Origin: CAVUWL01 sp963787415
GTDB lineage: Bacteria; Actinomycetota; Thermoleophilia; Solirubrobacterales; 70-9
DNA length: 64,000 nucleotides
Direction: 5' to 3'
NCBI GenBank assembly: GCA_963787415.1
Contig: CAWBCO010000006.1
Location: 1 to 64,000 of the forward strand
Shown here: positions 28,389 through 37,561 of the stretch, piece by piece
Layout of the letters: each line of letters begins with the position of its first letter
How positions within the stretch are numbered: position 1 is the stretch's first letter
Made by a program: the position numbers and the translations under genes
Notes under the pieces: generated by a model
The model's database searches: none
The model's input: only the letters and a program-made list of their open reading frames with translations
Told to the model about the DNA's origin: nothing

Positions 28389-31325
28389 TCAGCGGTGCAG
28401 CATCAGGGTCCGTTTTGTTCTGGCTGTCGACGGCGTCGTGCCGCCGACTTCGGTGACGACCTCAAACTGCGCGGTGGACCCAGCCGGAACGGTCTTCGGC
28501 AGGGGGATCGTAAGGAGCGATCGTCGGACGGTGCCGATCGAGATGGCGTCGTGTGCGCGTGTGATCAGGTGACCAGCGTGGCGAATCGCCACAAACACCT
28601 CGGCGCTGGCTGCGGCACTGAGCCTAGGCGTTGAGAGCGTGACGCTTAGTTTGGCGGTGTGGGCTGCGTGGGTGATCGAGGTGCGGACTACCTTGACGGT
28701 TGGCGCACGGAAATGATTGTGCAACTTCACCGTGTGCTTGCCTTTTTTTGTGCCTAGTGACGCAGAGATTCGTCCGGAGGCCAGACGAGTCCAGTTTGTC
28801 GGGGTAAGGTTGAGCGTCTCTCCCGCACCAAGGTGGATTGACCCCGCATCATAGGTTTGCCAGAGAACACCGCCGCCCTCGACCGCCAGCTCCACGTTGA
28901 GCTTTCCGCCCACTGCAGAGCTCACCGTTGCATGTGATCCCGACAGCGAGATGGTCGTGCGGCTGCCCGCCAGGGTCCCGCTCACCGTAAGGAGCCTCTC
29001 GCCCGTACCCTTCGTCTTTGAAATCAGCGTCATCGTTCCATCTTTGGAAGCCGGCTGAGTGCCGGCAGGACTGATCGCAAGGCTGTCCTTGCTGGAGTCA
29101 AAGACAATGTCATCCACCCCCGAGGATGCCTGCAGCCATCCGCTTCCAGTGGGGGCAAGGAAGCTGTCTGACACCGGGCCGCTCGCATCAGCGATCGTCT
29201 CAGCCCAGCGCCCCGTCGGCCCTTCCAGGGCAGCGATCCCACCGACCCCAGGGCCGCTTGATTGCGAAGGAGATCCCGCCTGCACCGAGACAGGTGTCAC
29301 CAAGACGTCATTTGATCCGCTGCCGGTCAGATCGACGGGCAGGCCTGAGGTGGGATCTGCCGCGGACTCCAGGCGCGTAGTCTTGCCAAAGTTGTTCGTG
29401 ATCCCCTTGGTTTCCAGGTGCAGCGGCCCCTCAAGTGCGACGGTTGGCATTATTTCCAGCTGCGTCGGGGGGCCGGAGGCGTCCTGTCCCGGCATCGTCC
29501 AATCTCCGTTTGATTCGACCTTGATAACCGAATTTTCCAGGTCTTTTTGGTGCTCGTCAAAGTTGGAGTCCTCGCTCGCTTCAAACGGATAGTTTGAGTT
29601 GTAGGTCAGGATTTCGAATTCCCCGGGTTTCGAATCGGAGTTACTGCGCACTGCGAATGCTGTCACCTCATGGCCGTTGTCTTCTTCTTCTACTTTGCCC
29701 TGGGCATTTTTCTTGCTGGTCGTCCAGAAGATCCCAACCTGCGCCGGCTTGTGATAGCCGTCGCTGCCGAGCGCCGCTTCCAACTGGGTGCGGATATCAG
29801 CACCGTTGGTGTTCAGTTTCCTCCGGAAGCCATATAGTTTCGCCTCGCTCGATAACTGCTTAAGGAAATCGGTCTTGATCGCTTCTTGCAGTTTTGGCGT
29901 ATCGTGTAACGTATAAGGGGTAGAGGGGGTGCTGTATTCGTCGAGACTGGCGAGGTTGGCGGATCCGTCGGCCAGCGTTGCCGTCAGCAGGGAAAAGCCG
30001 AAGCAAAGACCACTCTCATAGCTATCGGCCTTGTAGAGTTGTTCGTACTCGGCCAACAGCTTCGGTTCACCGTTAGGGAGATTGCCTTCGGTCATTTTGG
30101 TCGCAGCGAACGCATTGACGAATTCCTGTCGCTGTATGTAGCCGAATTCGTTTGGAAAAAAGAGCCCCTCGGTGTTGCGCCAGGAGTCAACCGTCTGATT
30201 TGCGAGAGTCGAGGTGTTGTCCCCGGCGGTGGCCGTCACGTCGCCACTCGTCGCTCCCCATGGCACCGTCATGCTGATCTGCGTCCCGTTAGCGCTAATC
30301 GAGCCGGGGGTTACTTCTTCTTTATTGGCGCCGCCACCCCACTTGATCCCCATCCCGGCGGCAAAGCCGCAGCCGTGCAGCACCACCGGTGCGTTGAGCT
30401 CAAACCCGTTGGCGTGCGGGGTTGCGGTGGTGATCGATTCAAGCTCCAGGAGCTTCCCATCGGCACAGAGGGTGAAGCTCGCAGAGCTCGGCATGAAGTT
30501 GCTGTCGCCAGCGTAGTTCGCGGTGATCTGAGTGCCGCTGCCGGTGGAACTCGCTTTCGGTGGGGTGAAGGTGACTGAGCACGACGCCTGCACGGCGTTG
30601 ACGGCTGCAAGGCTGCATCCGGGGGTCTGAAACGAGCCGGCGGTAGCGCTGAAGGAGACTTCCCCAGTTGGGACTTTGACCGATCCATTGCCTACCACTT
30701 CGGAAACGGACGCGGTGCAAGTGAGCGGCTCCTGTCCGGCCACAGCAGCGCACTGCAGTTCGGTCGAGGATTTAAGGCCCGAAGCCGGGGCAGCTTCAAC
30801 GTTGGCGAATGACCAGCGGTAGCAACTGCCAGGATTGGCTTGGTTCTCGGCGATGCAGCCGGATTCCGTGAGAGGGCTCGGCGGGGTCGTTTCGGGAGGC
30901 CAGGTGAAGCCTTCCAGCGCAGGAACTGACGTGGCGGTGGCCGGATAGTAGTGGGTCACGACGTACTCCTGCACCTGGCCGGTCGTGGTGCCCATCGCGC
31001 CGTTGAAAGTCACGTAGATCTCCCCGCTGCCGTTGATGATGCTGCCACTGAGCGTACCCAGCACATATGCTGGATTGTGGCGGAACTGGTATCCCTGATC
31101 CTCGTACGTCCCGGCGATTGAGGTCGAGGTTCCCGAGGTGATGACAAAATATTCGTCGCCGACGGACCCGCTTTCCCAGGCGCCTGAGAGGTTTGGGCCT
31201 TGATCCGCCATGGCCGCTGAGGGTGCCAGCAATAGGGCGCACAACAACACAGCTGAGGGCACCCAGATCGGCGCGTGCTGGGCGATCCAGCGACCGAACT
31301 CCCTCACGCACCCACCCACCCGCAA
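28389..31325 (-). CDS. Large secreted protein with Ig-like/IPT-like domains and a possible Cys-His-Asn peptidase core
   Basis: The 978-residue protein has a signal peptide (VLLCALLLAPSAAMA, cut near 40). Residues about 200-287 form a bacterial Ig-like (Big_3_5-type) domain ending ITANYAGDSNFMPSSASFTL. About 300-375 resembles an IPT/TIG fold. The middle region then shows SGLCFGFSLLTATL (C441), NGHEVTAFAV (H552) and EILTYNSNYPF (N576/N578). This order and spacing resemble papain-like peptidases, whose usual motifs are a Cys after a small residue, GHxV and a late Asn in a YxxNYP setting. The C-terminal 400 residues are beta-rich with no known motif and end in a Lys/Arg/His-containing stretch. 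TTG at 31325 is the first start, and GTG codons two and six codons later are alternatives. Activity is an inference. Confidence 0.75.
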   Translation of the reverse strand: MRVGGCVREFGRWIAQHAPIWVPSAVLLCALLLAPSAAMADQGPNLSGAWESGSVGDEYFVITSGTSTSIAGTYEDQGYQFRHNPAYVLGTLSGSIINGSGEIYVTFNGAMGTTTGQVQEYVVTHYYPATATSVPALEGFTWPPETTPPSPLTESGCIAENQANPGSCYRWSFANVEAAPASGLKSSTELQCAAVAGQEPLTCTASVSEVVGNGSVKVPTGEVSFSATAGSFQTPGCSLAAVNAVQASCSVTFTPPKASSTGSGTQITANYAGDSNFMPSSASFTLCADGKLLELESITTATPHANGFELNAPVVLHGCGFAAGMGIKWGGGANKEEVTPGSISANGTQISMTVPWGATSGDVTATAGDNTSTLANQTVDSWRNTEGLFFPNEFGYIQRQEFVNAFAATKMTEGNLPNGEPKLLAEYEQLYKADSYESGLCFGFSLLTATLADGSANLASLDEYSTPSTPYTLHDTPKLQEAIKTDFLKQLSSEAKLYGFRRKLNTNGADIRTQLEAALGSDGYHKPAQVGIFWTTSKKNAQGKVEEEDNGHEVTAFAVRSNSDSKPGEFEILTYNSNYPFEASEDSNFDEHQKDLENSVIKVESNGDWTMPGQDASGPPTQLEIMPTVALEGPLHLETKGITNNFGKTTRLESAADPTSGLPVDLTGSGSNDVLVTPVSVQAGSPSQSSGPGVGGIAALEGPTGRWAETIADASGPVSDSFLAPTGSGWLQASSGVDDIVFDSSKDSLAISPAGTQPASKDGTMTLISKTKGTGERLLTVSGTLAGSRTTISLSGSHATVSSAVGGKLNVELAVEGGGVLWQTYDAGSIHLGAGETLNLTPTNWTRLASGRISASLGTKKGKHTVKLHNHFRAPTVKVVRTSITHAAHTAKLSVTLSTPRLSAAASAEVFVAIRHAGHLITRAHDAISIGTVRRSLLTIPLPKTVPAGSTAQFEVVTEVGGTTPSTARTKRTLMLHR

Positions 31326-31502
31326 GCGACGACCATCGCGCCACCGTTCGAAGTCCCGGCCGGGTTGAGCGAGGCCGATGCGTTGCCGACCCGGCTCGCC
31401 CGTGTCGCCACGAGGCCAGTGAACATCACGAGGGGACCGTCAGGGATCTCATTGGTAATTCATCGTCGCGACGCTTGCAGTGCGCTCGACCCAGCAACTC
31501 GC

Positions 31503-32144
31503 TCAGTGCTTGGACTTCTTGTGCTTGACCTTCACGCACTTGGTCTTGCCGTGCACGGTCTTCTTCTTGAAGCCCTTCTTGCACTTGAGGCTCGGCGAGG
31601 TCGCGGGCGGGGTGCTCGGCTGGGTCGACCCACTACCTCCGCCCGAGCCCCCGCTACCTGAGCCGCCGCTACCGCCAGATCCTCCACTGCCACCGCCAGA
31701 CGGGGCTGGGGTAAAGCCCGGCACCGGGCACGTCGCCACGGCTGGGACACTGCTTACTTTTACGGGAACGGTTAATCCGAGCTCCACTTCCCCTACCGAG
31801 GGGCCGGAGTAGCAGACCTGTACGGAAGCTTTCGGCGCAATGTAGCTCCCCCCGCAGAAAGCGGAGCCGTTGGTGTCCACGCAATTGACTCCGGGAGTAG
31901 AGGCGAAATTGCTGAGGTTTTCGCCCCCAAAGGAAAAGGCCCCGATTTCTTCGGTGCCCGTGTTCGTCACGGTCAGCAGGTAGGACCCGGTGCCGATCGG
32001 GGCAAGGGTCGCGGTCGCTTCGGTCGTTCCGACAGCCCAGGCCTGGGCTGCAAGCGCGAGCACCAGTATTCCTGTTACGGCAGCAATAATTCCTGCGGCC
32101 TGACCGCCTTTGCGGCCTGCAGAGCGTGCAACGTCAAGCCTCAT
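31503..32144 (-). CDS. Secreted protein with Gly/Ser linker and Cys-basic C-terminal tail
   Basis: The ATG at 32144 is chosen because GGGGAGGAAGATCGCAAG lies just before it; an ATG ten codons upstream lacks such a site. The product, about 213 residues, has a signal segment (IIAAVTGILVLALAAQAWA), a compact beta domain of about 100 residues (YLLTVTNTGTEEIGAFSFGG, two Cys pairs), a Gly/Ser-repeat linker (GGGSGGSGGSGGSGSGG) and a tail CKKGFKKKTVHGKTKCVKVK ending in KHKKSKH. The tail resembles those of the large propeller proteins at 11518 and 22046. The linker-plus-tail layout suggests a domain held away from the cell surface by a charged anchor, which is an inference. The head-domain function is unknown. 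Confidence 0.78.
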   Translation of the reverse strand: MRLDVARSAGRKGGQAAGIIAAVTGILVLALAAQAWAVGTTEATATLAPIGTGSYLLTVTNTGTEEIGAFSFGGENLSNFASTPGVNCVDTNGSAFCGGSYIAPKASVQVCYSGPSVGEVELGLTVPVKVSSVPAVATCPVPGFTPAPSGGGSGGSGGSGGSGSGGSGGGSGSTQPSTPPATSPSLKCKKGFKKKTVHGKTKCVKVKHKKSKH

Positions 32145-32189
32145 CTTGCGATCTTCCTCCCCATCGGTCGCCATCGAGCGTAAAGCACG

Positions 32190-32477
32190 CTACTGCAGGG
32201 ACTCGAGAGAGTCAAATGAGTGGCGGTATGAGGTGTGAGGGTCGGGGAGTAGGTCGTCTAGTGCTGCATGCTCCAGCCAACTCCGACCGAGCGTATAAAG
32301 CAGCGCCGGCCAGGGTTGCCGTGGCATAGCAGGCACCTGGGGGCGGCTTCGGATCAGGTCGTAAAGCGACAGTTGCGCTGGCCGACGAAAGAAGCGAGGA
32401 ACCCTGGCGACGAGTTCTTCGATGAGGCGGTCCTCCGCCGCGCTGCGGGTGCTGAGTACTGCACCATGATTTGCCAT
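32190..32477 (-). CDS. Small hypothetical protein
   Basis: The start is ATG at 32477 with AGGAGGGCAAGCGA directly before it, a strong ribosome-binding site. The frame itself is open further upstream. The 95-residue product starts MANHGAVLSTRSAAEDRLIE and has one helical stretch (LIEELVARVPRFFRRPAQLS), then LYDLIRSRPQVPAMPRQPW and an acidic end. There is no signal peptide, membrane helix or known motif. It is co-directional with the secreted gene downstream (starting at 32144). The upstream stretch 32478-32787 holds no gene that I recognise. Confidence 0.5.
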   Translation of the reverse strand: MANHGAVLSTRSAAEDRLIEELVARVPRFFRRPAQLSLYDLIRSRPQVPAMPRQPWPALLYTLGRSWLEHAALDDLLPDPHTSYRHSFDSLESLQ

Positions 32478-32787
32478 TCGCTTGCCCTCCTGGTTTGAGC
32501 CAAAAGAACAAGCGAAGGTTCGGGACGCCGCTAATTTGCTATGTGGGGGCAACTTACACACGCTGCGGGCGACTAGTCAAGGAACCCGATTTGGCTCTAT
32601 TAGTGCATTTATTTGGCGTTGTGCCATCCCTGGGATAGACATAAGTGCACCTTCTCTGGCACCTTTCGCCGTGGAGCCTGCGACGCAAACACGCGAGAGA
32701 TTGCCCATCGTCGGTCCGCTCTCGAGCCTGAGTCTGAGAAAGCGTGGTATGCGCTTGTGGGGCTGGTGAAGGCTCGGTGAGACCGGG

Positions 32788-33186
32788 CTACTGAACGTTG
32801 AAAGCCGCAGACGCGGTCGCCAAAGTTTTTCCGGAGGCTGGTAGCACGAGGTAGACACAGAGATGTTGAGAGCCCTCGGGGAGTCCCAGTGGGAGATTGA
32901 ACGCTTTTTGGAATTTCCCTTTAACAAAAAGGGTTCCGAGAGGTATACCCTGGCTGCTTGAAATAGCTTTCGAGCACGCCTGTTTATTGAGGATGAAATC
33001 GACCAGTGACTTCTTGGCCGAGACACCAGTCACCGTAGATTTGATTCGGGCGCCCGCTGGATTCGAGCTTGGAAGCTTGACCTTGACGGTGTAGCGAGAG
33101 GAGGCGAGCGCGGTCCCAGCACAAATACCTGTGATCGCCAGCGCGACGATGACTACTGCTGCCAGCGAAAATGTCCCTGGGCGCAA
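32788..33186 (-). CDS. Small secreted protein of unknown function
   Basis: The mature part begins SSRYTVKVKLPSSNPAGARI after a clear signal core (LAAVVIVALAITGICAGTAL). Two Cys (NKQACSKA and HLCVYLVLP) could pair. The start is uncertain: a TTG at 33186 gives a normal signal peptide, while the frame stays open to 33387 and then overlaps the zinc-ribbon gene in another frame. The length from TTG is about 132 residues. It is beta-rich, without recognised motifs. It is probably exported and small, like the neighbouring plus-strand protein at 33448, though they are not obviously related. Confidence 0.6.
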   Translation of the reverse strand: MRPGTFSLAAVVIVALAITGICAGTALASSRYTVKVKLPSSNPAGARIKSTVTGVSAKKSLVDFILNKQACSKAISSSQGIPLGTLFVKGKFQKAFNLPLGLPEGSQHLCVYLVLPASGKTLATASAAFNVQ

Positions 33187-33220
33187 AGGCGAGAAGGATC
33201 GGGCGTCGGGCTGGTTCCAA

Positions 33221-33424
33221 TCATATCGCCTCGCTGGGGCGCTGTGCACGCCTATGAGCGCAATTGAGCCACTCCCGCACCATCTCGTAGCGACCGTCGT
33301 ACTCCCCGCTGAGAAGCCGTAGGAGTCGAAGTCGCTCACGTCGACAAGATACCGAGCAAGTGACGGCGTCGGCATGCCGACCAGCAAGCGAGTTGCCGCA
33401 AATCGGACAGCGGCGAATTGTCAC
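33221..33424 (-). CDS. Small zinc-ribbon protein
   Basis: The 67-residue frame has a Cys4 knuckle near its N-terminus: CPICGNSL followed by ADAVTCSVSCRRER. It continues as a charged helix (LRLLRLLSGEYDGRYEMV) and REWLNCAHRRAQR. Such short CxxC...CxxxC proteins, with the RYCSxxCRRE-like second knuckle, are common on actinobacterial phages and mobile elements and may bind DNA or RNA. The GTG at 33424 is the chosen start; a TTG at 33463 in the same frame is an alternative. Family name uncertain. Confidence 0.6.
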   Translation of the reverse strand: MTIRRCPICGNSLAGRHADAVTCSVSCRRERLRLLRLLSGEYDGRYEMVREWLNCAHRRAQRPSEAI

Positions 33425-33447
33425 GAGGTGCCTGATAGATTTTGAGC

Positions 33448-33939
33448 ATGCGCAAGCTGCCAATTCTCTTCGTGCTCACATTTGCAGCCATCGTCCCGAC
33501 TGGCGCCATTGCCGGGGGCACGGCACGTCCCCCAGCCGGTCGGTACAAGGCCAGCCAAAGCCCTGGAGGATTCGTGATGAATCCAAAGGCAACCAGCGTC
33601 AGCGGAATCACCTTTCCCACCGAAATCAGCCCTGAAGCAGAGACCTGCAACGGGAGCAACGTTCCGATGTTCGGCAAAGTGACCTTGAGTGTCCACGGCA
33701 AGCTGCCGATCAAGCTCGACACCGCAAATGGCTACAGGGTGTGGATTGTTGGCAAGGTGAAGCTCTCGGCATATCAAGGCGACTTGCCGACCCCTGTGAC
33801 GTTTACGGTCAAGCCAGGTGGCAAAAGCATCAAGGGAACACTCCTTATGATCTTCAACTACATGGACCCGTCTGCGGTCACCTTGGACGCGGAATTCGAC
33901 GAATGCACTGTTTCTGACTTCGCCCTGGACCATAAGTAG
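33448..33939 (+). CDS. Small secreted protein of unknown function
   Basis: The 163-residue product starts at ATG 33448 (a TTG two codons upstream is also possible). A signal peptide (KLPILFVLTFAAIVPTGAIA) is cut near residue 22. The mature domain is beta-rich with phrases such as FPTEISPEAETCNGSNVPMF, KVKLSAYQGDLPTPVTFTV and VTLDAEFDECTVSDF, and two Cys that could form a disulfide. No enzyme motif is seen. It is the only plus-strand gene in this stretch, divergent from the zinc-ribbon gene. A perfect hairpin lies about 150 bp after its stop. Confidence 0.65.
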   Translation: MRKLPILFVLTFAAIVPTGAIAGGTARPPAGRYKASQSPGGFVMNPKATSVSGITFPTEISPEAETCNGSNVPMFGKVTLSVHGKLPIKLDTANGYRVWIVGKVKLSAYQGDLPTPVTFTVKPGGKSIKGTLLMIFNYMDPSAVTLDAEFDECTVSDFALDHK

Positions 33940-34545
33940 ATGGCCCACTAAGTCAACCTCGTAATGTTCCGCTCGTCTTCTTCGCCGCTCGGGATGTTGC
34001 TCCACGTCGGCCTGTAGGTGAGAGCCGCCGACACTTTGTCTAGCCCCAAGTCGGGCGCTTCCCCAAAGTCGCCACGACTGGGGCTTGAGCGCCAGCTCCA
34101 CCGGACGTTCTTCGGGTCCGGTGGAGCTGGCAACCGTGGAAATCCGAGCTCGGATAGGCGATGCTGCCAAACGCTTGGCCGTCTTCGGTCTGGCGGAACA
34201 TACCTTGGTGCTCAGCTTTGCGGCCTTGCTCGGGAAAAGGACCGATCCAGCCAGGGAGGGTCAGGCGATTCGGTGTAGACCCGCGCTATGCACTGGTACA
34301 GCCCGGAGTGGGTGAGGTAGGAGCCGCTCTTGAGGTTCGTGCTCATAACGGGAGTCCAAGAGGTCGATAGGTCAAGTCACGAGTTTGGTGTGACGGGACT
34401 TTTTGCCGGTTCCTTCTTCTCATTCAGGCCGTACCTGACTCCGTTCCCCCAGGGCAGCGATACCCGCGAGTTGGTTCTCACGTCAACGGCCAAGATTCGT
34501 GGTCATGCAGGCAACTGACTTCCACGGCTCCCTGTTGCTCCTATG
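33940..34545. other. Non-coding region with a perfect 15-bp hairpin
   Basis: No credible gene occurs in these 600 bases. At 34092-34130, CCAGCTCCACCGGAC and its exact complement are separated by nine bases (GTTCTTCGG). This could terminate transcription of the upstream small secreted gene, although no T-run follows and it lies far from the stop. The right part probably includes one end of the IS110 element whose transposase ends at 34546. Confidence 0.55.
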
Positions 34546-35637
34546 TCAAGCCGGGGTGGCAATTTGCGATGTCGAAGTGTCTCTCCGAGAATCGACGGTG
34601 ATCGGGGATCTATCAATTTCAGAATCCACCAACAGCTTCCAAACCCGTCGCGCGAGGTGGCGTTTGAGGCAGCGAAGCGCTTCCTTTCTTGACTTGCCCT
34701 CGGCCTGCTTTTTTTCGAGATAGAGCCGTGCCGGTTCGTGAAAGTTGCCCTGGGTCACCGCGATGCGGTGCAGAGCGCAGTTGAGCTGGCGGTTGCCACC
34801 GCGGTCGAGGCGGAGGCGAGTGCGCTGGCCGGAAGAAGCCGGAATCGGGGCCACTCCCGCCAGGCGGGCGAACTTCGCATCGCTCGCCAGGCGCTTCGCC
34901 CCGGCGGTCTCGGCGAGCAACTTGGCCGCCGTCAGGATCCCGCAGCCCTTCAGATTGAGCAGCTCGGGCGCTTTGGCTTTGACCAGCTCGCCGATCTCAC
35001 GCTCGAGCTCTGCGGCCCTGCGTGTTCGGCGGCGGATCCCGACCAAAAGTTCACGGGCGATCTTCACCCTGGTGCTCTGCTCGGCACGGGCCAGTTTCCT
35101 GGCGACGCGATCGAGCCAGACCACGCGGTCAAGCGCAGCCGCCGGGATCTCAAACTCCGGCCAGAGGTCGTGCAGGTGCCAGCGCAGCCGCTGCTGGTCG
35201 TCTGTGCGGGCCCTGAGGAGGTCCTCACGGTGATCGAGCAGGAGCTTGATCTCAAAGGAGCGCTCGTCGAGGTGGGCGACCGGCAGCGTCTCGATCCCCT
35301 CCGCCAAGGCGGCCCGGGCGATCGCCCTGGCGTCGATCGGGTCGGACTTGCCGCGGGTGCGCTCCTTCCCGCGCTCCCGGGCGCTCAGATTCGGCGCAAC
35401 CCGTACTACCTGCTCACCCGAGGCGACCAGGAAGCGCTCCAAGGCGCGGGAGACGTGTCGGCAGTCCTCGATCGCCCAGACTCGCTCGGGATCAAGGCGG
35501 CCCGCCCAGTCCAACATCTCAGCGAAGCCGGGCCTTCTCGCCGCTGCGGTCAGCTCGCCGGCAAGTTGACCGCTGCCTTCAAATACCGCGGCGAGCGTGT
35601 GGGTAGCTTTGTGGGTGTCCGCTCCGATTACGATCAT
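34546..35637 (-). mobile_element. IS110-family transposase, intact
   Basis: The 363-residue protein from ATG 35637 (an earlier in-frame start at 35670 is less likely) has the full DEDD domain: IGADTHKATHTLAAV (Asp), VWAIEDCRHVSRALERFL (Glu), KSDPIDARAIARAAL (Asp pair). It also has the C-terminal helix-hairpin-helix LLNLKGCGILTAAKLLAETA and the transposase_20 segment with LRLDRGGNRQLNCALHRIA. No frameshift is seen, unlike the IS110 copy at 26611. It catalyses site-specific insertion of its element, and recent work shows IS110 elements use a structured RNA from their non-coding ends. The flanks 33940-34545 and 35638-35806 would be the places to look for that RNA. It lies just beyond the 3' end of the broken coupling-protein gene. 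Confidence 0.88.
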
Positions 35638-35806
35638 CTGCACCGTCCATTCCTTTGGTCTGTTTTGCAATGGGCGGATCGCTGGCTGACGCGACTCACT
35701 TGGGGCGATGCCACGCTCCTATCAAGTCAAGCTGGCGATCCTCGGGCGGCGGCGAGCGACACAACAGGGAAAGGTCAGACCTCTGGGTCGACGCTCAAAC
35801 CAGGAG

Positions 35807-37323
35807 TCAGCTCGTCGCCGACCCGAGAAACCAACCGTCTCGGTCGGATGTCGCCGCCGAGCCTGCCGCTGAGAATGGCAGTGACTCAAACCACCTCGTC
35901 AACCCGATCAACCCCCAGTCCGCCCCCCGCAGCAAGAGCCCCTGTCCGGGGGGCAACTTCGCGATCTCCCCGGGCGTCAGGATTCGCTGGCGCTGCGTCT
36001 GGTAGCTGACCGATTCGTTGTAGCCGTGCGGGCTGAACCACTCATCGCTCTCGCTGGTGCCCTTCGAGGAGGAGACCACCTTGCGGTCGTATTCGCCGAG
36101 AGCCAGCGAGATGCTCTCCAGGGTGCGGGCGTCGCCGATCCCCGACAGCACCGCCTTGGTCTGAAAGAGGCTCATGAACCCCTCGGCGGCGTCTGCTCCC
36201 CAGCGGCTCCGCGCCTGGCTCAGGTCCTGCAGGCCGACCATCACCTGCAACCTCTGTCCTCCCGCCTGGGAGATCAGCGCGGGCAGGTCACCGATCGGGG
36301 CGATGTTTGCGACCTCATCCAGCGCCCACAGCATCACCGGCCCGTCCATCGCCTGGGTTGCCGCTCTGCTCATAGACGGCGTGGCGGATCTGCTCCAGCA
36401 GGCCGACGATCAGCGGCGCGCAGAGCGCCTGGCGATGCTCGGGTGCGGTGATGTAGATCGTGTCGGCAGAGCCCGCGAAGCGGAGCGGGTCGAAGTTCGG
36501 GTGAGCAGCCGCCGCCCTGACCGCGTCGGCGTTATAGGCGGCGAGCACGCCGGCGGTAGCGGAGAAGATCGAGGAGCGCTCGCGGGCGTCGGTCTGCTCG
36601 ATCCCGATCAAGCACGTCGAGCGCAATCTCGGAGTCGCAATCGGCGAGCACCGCCTGCGCGGAGTCCAGGTCCTGGCGCAGCGTCCAGCGCAAGACCTCA
36701 GAGATCGGGCGATCGGTGAGGTTGGCGGCGTAAAGCAGCGGGGCAAGGAGCGCGGCGGCGCGCTCCGTCCAGTGACTCTCATTGCTCGTGCCGGCCCCAA
36801 CCCGCGTACAGGCCGTCATCGCCCTCGCCATCACCAGGGCTTCATCCCAGCTGCTGGCCGCCGCCACCGGCGACCAGCACAGCCGCCGCACCCCATCCGG
36901 CAGCCGAAGCTCCGAGGCGGAGGGATCAAACAGCCACGCCTGGCCGACTTCGGAGCGCGCCGCCACCGTCGCCGCCATCACCTCGGGCTTGGTGGAGGTT
37001 GCGATCACCGCCCCCGATGCCCCCAGCACGGCGGGGATCATCACCGCGCTCGTCTTGCCCGAGCGCGGCGGGCCGAGGACCATCACCGCGCTCTCGGGGT
37101 CGGCGAGGATCCAGCCACCGCGGCTGGAGACGCCGAGGTAGGCGCCGCCCCCGAGCCGGGCGACCTCAGCCCGGACTGCTTCACCCGCCGTCTTGCCTCC
37201 GTCCTCTCCCAACAGGTCTCTGGGGGGCTCGCTCTTCGCGATCAACTGCGAGAGCCAGCCGATCGGGATCCGTCCCTCGGCGAGCGCCATGATCAACAGC
37301 TTCGCGAGCCAACCGAGCGCCAT
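35807..37323 (-). pseudogene. TraG/VirD4-type conjugative coupling ATPase, frameshifted
   Basis: Three frames join into one type IV coupling protein. From about 37323 one reads MALGWLAKLLIMALAEGRIP, LGVSSRGGWILADPESAVMV and the Walker A motif LGPPRSGKTSAVMIPAVLGA. Near 36610 the frame shifts after DSEIALDVL to IGIEQTDARERSSIFSATAG. Near 36367 it shifts again to QAMDGPVMLWALDEVANIAP (Walker B) and GLQDLSQARSRWG, ending at 35807. Coupling proteins bring relaxase-bound DNA to a type IV secretion channel at the membrane. A neighbouring frame just upstream encodes one hydrophobic helix (KLVGLFALALFVHTIARPE, stop at 37349), maybe a small membrane partner. With at least two breaks it is presumably dead, or the assembly has errors. 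It supports a conjugative element here. Confidence 0.8.
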
Positions 37324-37495
37324 CGCCTCCAGGCACCAGGCGATCGCGTCACTCCCCCTCGGGTCGAGCGATCGTGTGAACGAAGAGCGCCAGCGCGAAG
37401 AGCCCAACCAACTTCCACACCAGACGACGGCCCGCGCCGAAACGGTGGCTCCATCTCCTGGTGGGAGGGTCCCCAGGATCTTTTCGAGATAGCCC

Positions 37496-37537
37496 TTGAC
37501 ATTTCGTTGACTTTATATCATTATGCCGTTAAGTCAA
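37496..37537 (+). promoter_or_regulatory. Promoter with inverted-repeat operator candidate
   Basis: TTGACA (37496-37501) is followed, 17 bases on, by CATTAT (37519-37524), a fair sigma-70-type pair in front of the HTH gene at 37562. TTGACTT (37507-37513) and AAGTCAA (37531-37537) form a 7-bp inverted repeat overlapping the promoter, a possible binding site for that HTH protein. The region is notably AT-rich for this DNA. Confidence 0.5.
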
Positions 37538-37561
37538 TAGAAGCCCACGACGGAGAACCGC

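Noticed and set aside
34738..36009. Plus-strand open frame of 423 codons
   Set aside because: It is antisense to the intact IS110 transposase and the coupling-protein end; the translation has no recognisable domain.
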